Part shown: one piece after another, positions 6,868 to 12,532 of the stretch
Numbering within the stretch: position 1 is the stretch's first letter
Layout: the number at the start of each line of letters is the position of its first letter
From: an uncultured Oscillospiraceae bacterium
GTDB taxonomy: Bacteria; Bacillota; Clostridia; Oscillospirales; Oscillospiraceae
Reading direction: 5' to 3'
Assembly: GCA_934589145.1 (NCBI GenBank)
Contig: CAKTNW010000045.1
Span: forward strand, 1 to 12,573
DNA: 12,573 nt
Position numbers and translations under genes: made by a program
The notes under the pieces: model-generated
The model's database searches: none
The model's input: the letters and a program-made list of their open reading frames with translations, nothing else
Told to the model about the DNA's origin: nothing

Positions 6868-7641
6868 ATGAAGAAAATTGCCGTGATCACCGGCGCTTCC
6901 AGCGGTATGGGAAAGCGCTTTGCCGAGACCGTGGATCGGTACGGCACCTTTGACGAGGTATGGGTCATCGCCCGCCAGCAGGACAAGCTGGAGGCGCTGT
7001 GCGCCACGGTGCCCTTCCCTGTCCGGGTGCTGGCCATGGATCTGACCGACCGGGCCAGCTTCGACACCTACCGTGCCGCGCTGGCGGAGGAGCCGGTGCA
7101 GGTGGGCCTGCTGATGAATTGCAGCGGCTACGGCAAGTTCGGCGCAGTGCTGGACACGCCGCTGGAGGTCAACCTCAACATGACCGACCTGAACTGTCAG
7201 GCGGTGGTGGCCATGTGCCAGATCACGGCCCCCTATATGCCCCGGGGCAGCCAGATCATCAACATCGCGTCGGTGGCGGCCTTCCAGCCCATCCCCTATA
7301 TCGACGTTTACGGCGCGACGAAGGCCTTCGTCCTCAGTTTCAGCCGGGCGCTGAACCGTGAGCTGCGCCGTCAGGGCGTGGGCGTCATGGCGGTCTGCCC
7401 CTTCTGGACAAAGACCGCCTTCTTTGACCGGGCCACCTCCTCCGGCGGCGAGGGCGTGGTAAAGAAGTACGCCGCCATGTACGATCCCGACGACATCGTG
7501 CGCCGCACATGGCGGGACGCCAAACGGGGCCGGGATGTGTGTACCTACGGCTTTGTGGCCCGCGGTCAGGCGGCGCTGACGAAGCTCCTGCCCCACAGCG
7601 TGGTCATGGACGTGTGGATGAAGCAGCAGAAGCTGTTGTAA
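6868..7641 (+). CDS. Short-chain dehydrogenase/reductase (SDR) family oxidoreductase
   Basis: A 257-residue classical SDR, an NAD(P)-dependent oxidoreductase of unknown substrate. The nucleotide-binding glycine motif is TGASSGMG (8-15), NCSGYG (84-89) replaces the usual NAG motif, and the catalytic set is Asn109, Ser135 in NIASVAAF, and YGATK with Tyr148 and Lys152. The CPFWTKT segment (177-183) stands where many family members have PG-x-x-x-T. The ATG at 6868 is chosen over 6811 and 6859 because GGAGG (6854-6858) is nine bases upstream and the Rossmann fold starts at once (KKIAVITGASSG). It is the only complete plus-strand gene in the window and faces the DUF4180 gene, with just six bases between the two stops and no terminator between them. 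Confidence 0.93.
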   Translation: MKKIAVITGASSGMGKRFAETVDRYGTFDEVWVIARQQDKLEALCATVPFPVRVLAMDLTDRASFDTYRAALAEEPVQVGLLMNCSGYGKFGAVLDTPLEVNLNMTDLNCQAVVAMCQITAPYMPRGSQIINIASVAAFQPIPYIDVYGATKAFVLSFSRALNRELRRQGVGVMAVCPFWTKTAFFDRATSSGGEGVVKKYAAMYDPDDIVRRTWRDAKRGRDVCTYGFVARGQAALTKLLPHSVVMDVWMKQQKLL

Positions 7642-7647
7642 GGATCG

Positions 7648-8013
7648 TCACCGTGCGGCGGACAGCTTTTCCAACGCGTCCTCTTTTGTCGCCACGAAGA
7701 AAAAGTCATTGCCCTGATTGGATTCGTAGATGAAATCCCGCAGCGGCTTGCTGGTATAACGGGAATAATCGCCGTAGATGGCCATTTTGACGCGGTAGTT
7801 GATGAACTTCTGCAAAATCTCCCCTGCCAGCCGGGTGCTGAGAATAAAAAAGTCACCGCACACCAGTTTCTTATCGATGGCAATGCGGGAACAGCCCGTC
7901 TCATACCGTACCGTCATGGCAAGCTCCATGGCGGAGGCGGCGTCGGTGATGGCCGCGCCCTCTGTCACAACGGCGACGGTCACGCCGTTTTTCTTGATTG
8001 TCTCAATTTTCAT
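7648..8013 (-). CDS. DUF4180 domain protein of unknown function
   Basis: A complete 121-residue protein that I recognise as DUF4180 from its conserved blocks: MTVRYETGCSRIAI (33-46), LSTRLAGEILQKFINYRVKMAIYGD (58-82) and YTSKPLRDFIYESNQG (86-101). It is a small soluble alpha/beta protein with no signal peptide, no membrane segment and no catalytic motif I can name. I know of no biochemical function for the family. The ATG at 8013 overlaps the stop of the MBL-fold gene as ATGA, and a GGAG six bases upstream lies in that gene's last codons; an in-frame ATG at 8025 would overlap more and has no comparable site. The overlap indicates translational coupling, so the protein may act with the MBL hydrolase. 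It ends six bases from the convergent dehydrogenase gene. Confidence 0.88.
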   Translation of the reverse strand: MKIETIKKNGVTVAVVTEGAAITDAASAMELAMTVRYETGCSRIAIDKKLVCGDFFILSTRLAGEILQKFINYRVKMAIYGDYSRYTSKPLRDFIYESNQGNDFFFVATKEDALEKLSAAR

Positions 8014-8888
8014 ACGCGTCTCCACAGCAAACGGTTATCCTCAAAAATCACCGTCAGCCGGCCGGTGTCCTTCAGCCACGCCAGATACGACTTCACGGTG
8101 CTGCCCACCAGCACATACTGCTCGAAGGTCAGCGTCAGGCCATAGTCGTCAAACAGCTTCTTCAGCAGCTCCTCGAAGATGATGGGTTCTGCGCAGCATT
8201 CCGCGATATGGTCAGCGATCTCGTGCACCTTGTCGATGTTGTACTGGGCCAGCGGAGCGATATCCTCCGTTACCTCGGCATGGGCGGGAACGAAAGCGGC
8301 GGCCTGCATGGTCTTGACCTTCTCCAGCGTGTCCAGATAGGCGGCCACGTCGTAGACAAAGCCGATCTGGTACTTATCCAGCGTCTCGCGGCTGGACAGG
8401 CAGTCTGCCAGATACACCACATCGTCCGGACTGCGGAAGCCCACCATGTGGAAGAAATGGCCCGGTAATTGCAGCAGCGAAAAGCCCTCCGGCAGCACAT
8501 CAGGCGTCAGCTCCTGCGCGTCGCTCTCCTGTGCCATCAGGAACTTGTGGCGCAGATCCTTGGGCGGAAAGCCGCCGTACAGAAATGCCGGCTCCAGCAC
8601 CGGATGACGGGTGATGTCGCACTCGATGCCCTGGGCGTAGATTTTGCACTTGGTCTGGCCCTGCAGATAGCGGTTGCCGCCGATGTGGTCGGCGTTGGAG
8701 TGGGTATTGTAGATGGCGGTCAGATGCCAGCCGTTGGCGTCCAGCAGCTGCCGCACCTTGCGGCCCGCGTCCTTGTCGTTGCCGCTGTCGATAAGACAGA
8801 CGTCCGTATCGTTCAGCTTCACAAGGCCCATTTTGGAGGGGCTTTGGATATAGTAGCTGTTTCCTGTGATATGATTCAATTCGTACAT
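8010..8888 (-). CDS. MBL-fold metallo-hydrolase with HxNxDH motif
   Basis: A 292-residue metallo-beta-lactamase-fold protein. The metal motif reads THSNADHIGG (62-71), so it is HxNxDH: His63, Asp67 and His68 are present but the usual second histidine is Asn65. The other expected ligands follow: His144 in PGHFF, Asp162 in YLADCL and His203 in PAHAE. The last 90 residues are helical with a possible winged-helix end (FEQYVLVGSTVKSYLAWLKD). There is no signal peptide. The ATG at 8888 has AGAGG (8896-8900) seven bases upstream; a longer reading from 8951 runs into the promoter and is rejected. Substrates of the fold range from thioesters to nucleic acids and cannot be assigned here. It is the first gene of a two-gene operon with DUF4180. 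Confidence 0.9.
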   Translation of the reverse strand: MYELNHITGNSYYIQSPSKMGLVKLNDTDVCLIDSGNDKDAGRKVRQLLDANGWHLTAIYNTHSNADHIGGNRYLQGQTKCKIYAQGIECDITRHPVLEPAFLYGGFPPKDLRHKFLMAQESDAQELTPDVLPEGFSLLQLPGHFFHMVGFRSPDDVVYLADCLSSRETLDKYQIGFVYDVAAYLDTLEKVKTMQAAAFVPAHAEVTEDIAPLAQYNIDKVHEIADHIAECCAEPIIFEELLKKLFDDYGLTLTFEQYVLVGSTVKSYLAWLKDTGRLTVIFEDNRLLWRRV

Positions 8889-8922
8889 GACTGCACCTCT
8901 TTTCGCGTATTCTCGTACTTTA

Positions 8923-8951
8923 TTTATAGCGCAGGAGGCAGATTTTGTCAA
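8923..8951 (-). promoter_or_regulatory. Sigma-A promoter of the MBL-DUF4180 operon
   Basis: TTGACA (minus strand, 8946-8951) and TATAAA (8923-8928) with a 17-bp spacer. The -35 lies one base from the inverted repeat at 8953-8990. Confidence 0.88.
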
Positions 8952-8952
8952 T

Positions 8953-8990
8953 AGAATACCCCTGCCGTCTGCGGACAGCAGGGGTATTCT
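8953..8990 (-). repeat. 13-bp inverted repeat beside the MBL promoter
   Basis: AGAATACCCCTGC (8953-8965) is repeated in inverted form at 8978-8990 around a 12-base centre. On the minus strand it is followed by TATTGACA, not a U-run, so alone it is a poor terminator. It may be the second hairpin of a double terminator after the LRR-dockerin gene, or a binding site next to the MBL -35 box. Confidence 0.7.
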
Positions 8991-8999
8991 CTATTGCGC

Positions 9000-9065
9000 A
9001 AAAGCCCGGGCGGCGGGGCGTGGAAAGCACGTCCGGCTGTGGAACGTCACCCCGCCGCTTCGGGC
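9000..9065 (-). terminator. Terminator hairpin of the LRR-dockerin gene
   Basis: A large stem begins 12 bases past the stop: GCGGCGGGG (9010-9018) pairs with CCCCGCCGC (9050-9058), and GCCCG (9004-9008) with CGGGC (9061-9065), with a small internal loop. Read on the minus strand it ends in CGGGCTTTTGCGC. The 31-base apical region can fold further. Confidence 0.78.
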
Positions 9066-9077
9066 GTGATGCCGGGA

Positions 9078-10508
9078 TCAGTTGCTGTGATACGCTACAT
9101 ATTCGTACAGCGCCTGGAGGTCGTACACATCCACCACGCCGTCCTGGTTGAAGTCGGCAGCTTTCAGCTGGTTTTCCGTCAGCTCACGCATGCCCAGCAG
9201 GTAGTCCATCAGGCACTGGACATCCGTCGCGTCAATGCCGCCCTGGCCATTCACGTTGCCGGGCTCTAGGGGAAGCTCAACGCCGAAGTGGATCGTTACC
9301 AGCTCAAATCCACCGAGGCCGAGCGCGTCCCATTCCTCCTCGGAACCGGCGTAGTAAATGTCGGACAACGCATCGCAGCCGGCAAAGCTAACGTCAATCG
9401 TTTTCAGGCTGCGGGGCCAGTAGACCGTTTCCAGCTTCAGGCAATCAGCAAATGCGCACTCTTCCAGCTCCTCTACACCCTCGGGAATCACAACACTGGT
9501 TATCAAAGGCGCACACCAAAAGGCTCTTTGTCCCACCGTCTTTACTGTGTTGGGGATCGTATAGGCGCCACTTCGGCCATCCGGAAACTGCAGCAGCGTT
9601 GTCATATCCTTACTGAACAGCGCATTTTCATACGCTGTATAGTACGGGTTCTCCGGATCTACTTCAATCGTCGTCAGAGCACCGCCGCCAAAGATTGCAT
9701 AGCGGCCATTATCATCACGAACCTGAAACTGTGCATTCTTACCGATACGCATTGTATTCAGTGCAGAACAGCAATGAAACGCCTCCGTGCCCACGTCTGT
9801 CACACTGTCGGCAATGGTGACCTCCCGCAATCCCTTGCAGGCATAAAACGCTCTTGAGCCGATGGTCTCCACGCCCTCCGGGATCACCATTGTCTCCAGG
9901 GCGTCGCAGCCAGAAAACGCATCACCGGCAATGCTCTTCACATTGTCGTGGAATACGATCCTTTTTAGCTTATCGCAATTATCAAATGCAACAGGGATAT
10001 CCGTGATTCCCTGGGGGATCACCAGTTCCACAAAGTCACAACCATGAAAGGCATGCATGCCTATGTTGACAAGACCGCTTGGCAGCTCCGTAACGCCAAC
10101 ATGGTAAAATGCCCATTCGCCTACACCGGTCAAAGTCTCAGGCAGTCTTACCTTTTCTATGTATGACATTCCATCAAAGGCATTATTGCCGACATAGGTT
10201 ACACCATCTCCGATATACAGCTCCTTTGCGCTGTGGTTCTTTATTCCCTCGCTGGTCTTGACCCACACATCTTCGTATTTCTTCCACGGGGCTTCCGAAG
10301 TTCCCCAACCCTCATAGTCCGCCATCTCGCCCTGGCCGGAGATGGTCAGCACATAGTTGCTGTCAAAGGTCCAGGTCAGGTTATCGCCGTTCTTGCCGCA
10401 GGTGCCGCTGTCCACGATGGTGACCGCGTCGTCTGCCCACGCTGTGGCGGGCAGCAGGGTCAGCACCATCAGCAGAACCAGCAGCAGGCTTGTCATTCGC
10501 TTCTTCAT
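9078..10508 (-). CDS. Secreted BspA-type leucine-rich-repeat protein with C-terminal dockerin
   Basis: A 476-residue exported protein. It opens with a signal peptide (1-25: Lys-Lys-Arg, a long leucine core, then ATAWA before Asp-Asp). Residues 35-65 (SGTCGKNGDNLTWTF, LTISGQGEM) are the cap common in such Firmicutes proteins. About ten BspA-like repeats of roughly 23 residues follow (about 95-405), each with a core such as IPEGVETIGSRAF or VIPQGIT. The end (417-473) is a dockerin with two calcium-loop repeats: the second, DFNQDGVVDVYD, is intact; the first, NVNGQGGIDATD, lacks two acidic ligands. Dockerins bind cohesins, so the protein may attach to a cell-surface or multi-enzyme scaffold; no cohesin is in the window. 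The ATG at 10508 follows GAGGAG by seven bases. The repeat core has visibly lower GC than the flanking genes. Confidence 0.9.
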   Translation of the reverse strand: MKKRMTSLLLVLLMVLTLLPATAWADDAVTIVDSGTCGKNGDNLTWTFDSNYVLTISGQGEMADYEGWGTSEAPWKKYEDVWVKTSEGIKNHSAKELYIGDGVTYVGNNAFDGMSYIEKVRLPETLTGVGEWAFYHVGVTELPSGLVNIGMHAFHGCDFVELVIPQGITDIPVAFDNCDKLKRIVFHDNVKSIAGDAFSGCDALETMVIPEGVETIGSRAFYACKGLREVTIADSVTDVGTEAFHCCSALNTMRIGKNAQFQVRDDNGRYAIFGGGALTTIEVDPENPYYTAYENALFSKDMTTLLQFPDGRSGAYTIPNTVKTVGQRAFWCAPLITSVVIPEGVEELEECAFADCLKLETVYWPRSLKTIDVSFAGCDALSDIYYAGSEEEWDALGLGGFELVTIHFGVELPLEPGNVNGQGGIDATDVQCLMDYLLGMRELTENQLKAADFNQDGVVDVYDLQALYEYVAYHSN

Positions 10509-10541
10509 TGCGTCTCTCCTCTCTTGTTCCGGAAAGCCCCC

Positions 10542-10592
10542 TGTTGGTTCCATGGAACCAACAAAAGGGATATCCCTTTTGCGCCGCGGCGC
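10542..10592 (-). repeat. Three abutting perfect palindromes in the LRR-dockerin leader
   Basis: Three perfect palindromes sit end to end: 10542-10563 (22 bp, centre CCATGG, half TGTTGGTTCCA), 10562-10581 (20 bp, CAAAAGGGATATCCCTTTTG) and 10581-10592 (12 bp, GCGCCGCGGCGC). They fill the 5' leader between the predicted transcription start near 10594 and the Shine-Dalgarno. In RNA each can fold with a four-base loop. A smaller one, TTCCGGAA (10527-10534), follows. Confidence 0.93.
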
Positions 10593-10600
10593 TTATGTTT

Positions 10601-10629
10601 ATTATATACAACGCTTCACCCCATTGCAA
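10601..10629 (-). promoter_or_regulatory. Promoter of the LRR-dockerin gene
   Basis: TTGCAA (minus strand, 10624-10629) and a perfect TATAAT (10601-10606) with a 17-bp spacer. The transcript would begin at the first of the three palindromes. Confidence 0.8.
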
Positions 10630-10669
10630 GCGGTTTTTCGCTATTTATCATCATATCATATACGAATTT

Positions 10670-10711
10670 AATAAACGAAAACGCCCGATCCGAACCGGAC
10701 CGGGTGTTTTC
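10670..10711 (-). terminator. Rho-independent terminator of the AGCS symporter gene
   Basis: GAAAACGCCCG (10677-10687) pairs with CGGGTGTTTTC (10701-10711) through 11 positions including one G-U pair, and an inner TCCG/CGGA stem extends it. On the minus strand the stem runs into GTTTATT. It lies about 35 bases past the symporter stop. Confidence 0.85.
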
Positions 10712-10746
10712 ATTGGGGAGAATATGTCAGAAAGCAAAGGATTTGC

Positions 10747-12165
10747 TTACTTCTTGGCCAGCTTGCCCTCCTTGCACATGGCGACCACCATGCCGGTCAG
10801 GGCGAACAGGGCGATGGCGTTGGGAATGACCATCAGGTTGTTGAACATATCCGTCAGCTCCCACACCAGATCGTTGCTGGCCAGCGTGCCGATGAACACG
10901 AACACCAGCGCGATGATGCTGTATACCACAGTGCAGCGGCGGGGATTCTTCTTGCCGAACAGGTAGTTGGCGTTGATCTTACCGAACAGGTTCCAGCTCA
11001 GCACGGTGGAGAACGCGAAGAAGAACAGGCACACCGCCACGAACATGGCGCCGAACTTCTCGCCGAACACGGTGCCGAAAGCGGTCTGGGCCAGGTTGGC
11101 CTTGGTCAGCGTGGTGCTGGCAGCGGCCGCGCCGCAGTCGGCCAGAGGGCCGTCGGCGGTATACAGGGTGGAGATGATGACCAGCGCGTTGAGGGTCAGC
11201 ACCACGAAGGTATCGATGAACACACCGATCATGGCCACCACGCCCTGATCGTGGGGATGGGCCACATTGGCCTGGGCGTGTGCGTGGGGGGTGGAGCCCA
11301 TGCCGGCCTCATTGGAGAACAGGCCGCGCTTTGCGCCCTGGCTGATGGCGGTCTTGATGGCGTAGCCGAAGCCGCCGCCGATGATGGCCTGGGGCTGGAA
11401 GGCATACTTGAAGATCATGGCGATGGTGGCGGGGATGTAGGTGATGCGGGCCACCAGAACGGCCAGGCCGCCCAGCAGGAAGATGCAGGCCATGATGGGG
11501 ACGATCTTCTCGGTGACGGAGGCCAGACGCTGCACGCCGCCCAGGAAGATAACGGCACAGATGATGACCAGGATCACACCGGACACCCAGGTGGGAATGC
11601 CGAAGGCGGTATTCATGGTGGAGCCGATGGAGTTGGACTGCACCATGCAGCCCATGAAGCCCAGGGCCAGCACGATGGCCACGGCGAAGAAGCCCGCCAG
11701 GAACTTGCCGAAGCCGCCCTTGAAGGCAGTGGTGATGTAGTACACGGGGCCGCCGCGAACGGTGCCGTCGGGGTCAACGATACGGGTCTTCTGGGCCAGG
11801 GTGGCTTCGGCGTAGATGGTGGCCATGCCGAAGAAGGCGATGACCCACATCCAGAAGATGGCGCCGGGGCCGCCGGTCAGGATGGCGCCGGAGGCACCCA
11901 CGATGTTGCCGGTACCCACCTGGGCGGCGATGGCGGTGGCCAGCGCCTGGAAGGAGCTCATACCGGAGTCCTGCTTGCCGCCCTTCAGCTTCAGGTTGCC
12001 GAACACCTTGCGCATACCCTCGCCGAAGCAGCGCACCTGCACGAAGCGGGTCTTGATGGAGTACCACAGACCTACGCCGATCAGCAGGAACACCAGGATG
12101 TAGTTGCTGAGGTACTCGTTGATCTTACATACAACGGGATACAGTACGGATTCGATGGCTTGCAT
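10747..12165 (-). CDS. AGCS-family sodium:alanine/glycine symporter
   Basis: A complete 472-residue integral membrane protein of the amino acid:cation symporter family (AlsT/DagA type), which imports alanine or glycine with sodium. Motifs: AAQVGTGNIVGASGAI (80-95, substrate and sodium site region), GGPVYYI (138-144, family signature) and GLFSNEAGMGSTPHA (281-295). About eleven hydrophobic segments are visible, for example 22-35, 101-117, 155-176, 193-210, 224-240 and the last near 445-465. The ATG at 12165 has GGAGAG (12173-12178) seven bases upstream. The leader carries a glycine riboswitch and terminator, which points to glycine as a substrate or signal. It is monocistronic, with its own terminator, and divergent from the PadR-type gene. 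The order of specificity (glycine, alanine or D-alanine) is not resolved by sequence. Confidence 0.95.
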   Translation of the reverse strand: MQAIESVLYPVVCKINEYLSNYILVFLLIGVGLWYSIKTRFVQVRCFGEGMRKVFGNLKLKGGKQDSGMSSFQALATAIAAQVGTGNIVGASGAILTGGPGAIFWMWVIAFFGMATIYAEATLAQKTRIVDPDGTVRGGPVYYITTAFKGGFGKFLAGFFAVAIVLALGFMGCMVQSNSIGSTMNTAFGIPTWVSGVILVIICAVIFLGGVQRLASVTEKIVPIMACIFLLGGLAVLVARITYIPATIAMIFKYAFQPQAIIGGGFGYAIKTAISQGAKRGLFSNEAGMGSTPHAHAQANVAHPHDQGVVAMIGVFIDTFVVLTLNALVIISTLYTADGPLADCGAAAASTTLTKANLAQTAFGTVFGEKFGAMFVAVCLFFFAFSTVLSWNLFGKINANYLFGKKNPRRCTVVYSIIALVFVFIGTLASNDLVWELTDMFNNLMVIPNAIALFALTGMVVAMCKEGKLAKK

Positions 12166-12186
12166 GTTGATTCTCTCCTTTTTCGC

Positions 12187-12218
12187 AGAAAAATAGAGCC
12201 GCTGCTGCGCAGCGACTC
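12187..12218 (-). terminator. Riboswitch expression-platform terminator
   Basis: A 10-bp stem with one G-U pair (12196-12205 with 12209-12218, minus-strand GAGTCGCTGC, loop GCA) is followed by TATTTTT, and lies just before the symporter's Shine-Dalgarno. It is the likely output of the glycine riboswitch: control by transcription termination. Confidence 0.87.
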
Positions 12219-12248
12219 CGGAGAAACAAGGTAGACACTCAAATGTCT

Positions 12249-12329
12249 TCTCTGTCCTTTTGCCTGAGAGATTCAGCGCGATCCGCGCCTTACACCTTCG
12301 GCACCCAATTCAATGGGATTCTCCAGAGT
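12249..12329 (-). promoter_or_regulatory. Glycine riboswitch aptamer
   Basis: The minus-strand RNA carries the conserved glycine-aptamer blocks: CTCTGGAGA at the 5' side of P1/P2, GTGCCGAAGGTGTAA in the core, and AATCTCTCAGGCAAAAGG then ACAGAG closing P1 (CTCTG/CAGAG at 12324-12328 and 12250-12254). P3a is CCCA-TTGAAT-TGGG. Only one aptamer is clear; the upstream leader has a hairpin rather than a second aptamer, so it is probably a singlet. Known glycine riboswitches turn gcv genes on; one before an AGCS gene in Streptococcus pyogenes was reported as an off switch, which would make sense for an importer. The direction here is inferred only. Confidence 0.92.
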
Positions 12330-12336
12330 CCCCTCC

Positions 12337-12367
12337 CCTTTCAGTCTTCCGCCGGAATTCTGAAAGG
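12337..12367 (-). promoter_or_regulatory. Leader hairpin upstream of the aptamer
   Basis: CCTTTCAG/CTGAAAGG (12337-12344 and 12360-12367), extended by TTCC/GGAA around a 3-base loop, folds at the 5' end of the symporter transcript. It may be a degenerate partner ('ghost') element of a singlet glycine riboswitch or a stabilising 5' hairpin. Confidence 0.7.
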
Positions 12368-12397
12368 CTCATCGGGTGCTGTTTAATTGATGAAGGG

Positions 12398-12426
12398 AGT
12401 ATAGCACAGCTTTTTCCCGATTGCAA
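12398..12426 (-). promoter_or_regulatory. Promoter of the riboswitch-symporter transcript
   Basis: TTGCAA (minus strand, 12421-12426) and TATACT (12398-12403) with a 17-bp spacer. Transcription would start near 12391, giving a leader of about 225 bases before the ATG. Confidence 0.85.
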
Positions 12427-12463
12427 GCATTTTCTTCACAATTTAGAAATATTTTTTCACCTG

Positions 12464-12492
12464 TTGACAATATCGTAATACGATGTTATAGT
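12464..12492 (+). promoter_or_regulatory. Promoter of the PadR-type regulator
   Basis: TTGACA (12464-12469) and TATAGT (12487-12492) with a 17-bp spacer, divergent from the symporter promoter; 37 bases lie between the two -35 boxes and hold only AT-rich sequence with no further signal. Confidence 0.88.
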
Positions 12493-12510
12493 GATATCGT
12501 AAAACGATAT
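12472..12510 (+). promoter_or_regulatory. Twin inverted-repeat operator on the PadR-type promoter
   Basis: Two copies of one site: ATCGT-AAT-ACGAT (12472-12484) lies in the promoter spacer and ATATCGT-AAA-ACGATAT (12494-12510) just past the -10. Their centres are 24 bp apart, close to two helical turns plus a little. The placement would block RNA polymerase, so autorepression by the encoded regulator is the natural reading. Confidence 0.82.
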
Positions 12511-12532
12511 TCAAGGAAAGGAGCGGAGCACC

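Noticed and set aside
6688..7596. Open 302-codon frame on the minus strand opposite the dehydrogenase
   Set aside because: It has no family motif, no ribosome site, and crosses the GNAT gene start and both divergent promoters; it mirrors the SDR codons.
10542..10592. CRISPR-like or terminator reading of the palindromes
   Set aside because: The three units differ from each other, have no spacers, and precede rather than follow a gene; no U-run follows on the minus strand.
11251..12234. Open 327-codon frame on the plus strand opposite the symporter
   Set aside because: Its product is a low-complexity run of Gly, Asp, Ala and His caused by the GC-rich antisense of a membrane protein; the AGCS reading on the other strand is unambiguous.
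12330..12390. Second full glycine aptamer upstream of the first
   Set aside because: Only a simple hairpin is present; the conserved core blocks of an aptamer are not repeated there.
12260..12478. Short plus-strand open frame (72 codons) through the symporter leader
   Set aside because: It lies in the antisense of the glycine riboswitch and its promoter and has no ribosome site.
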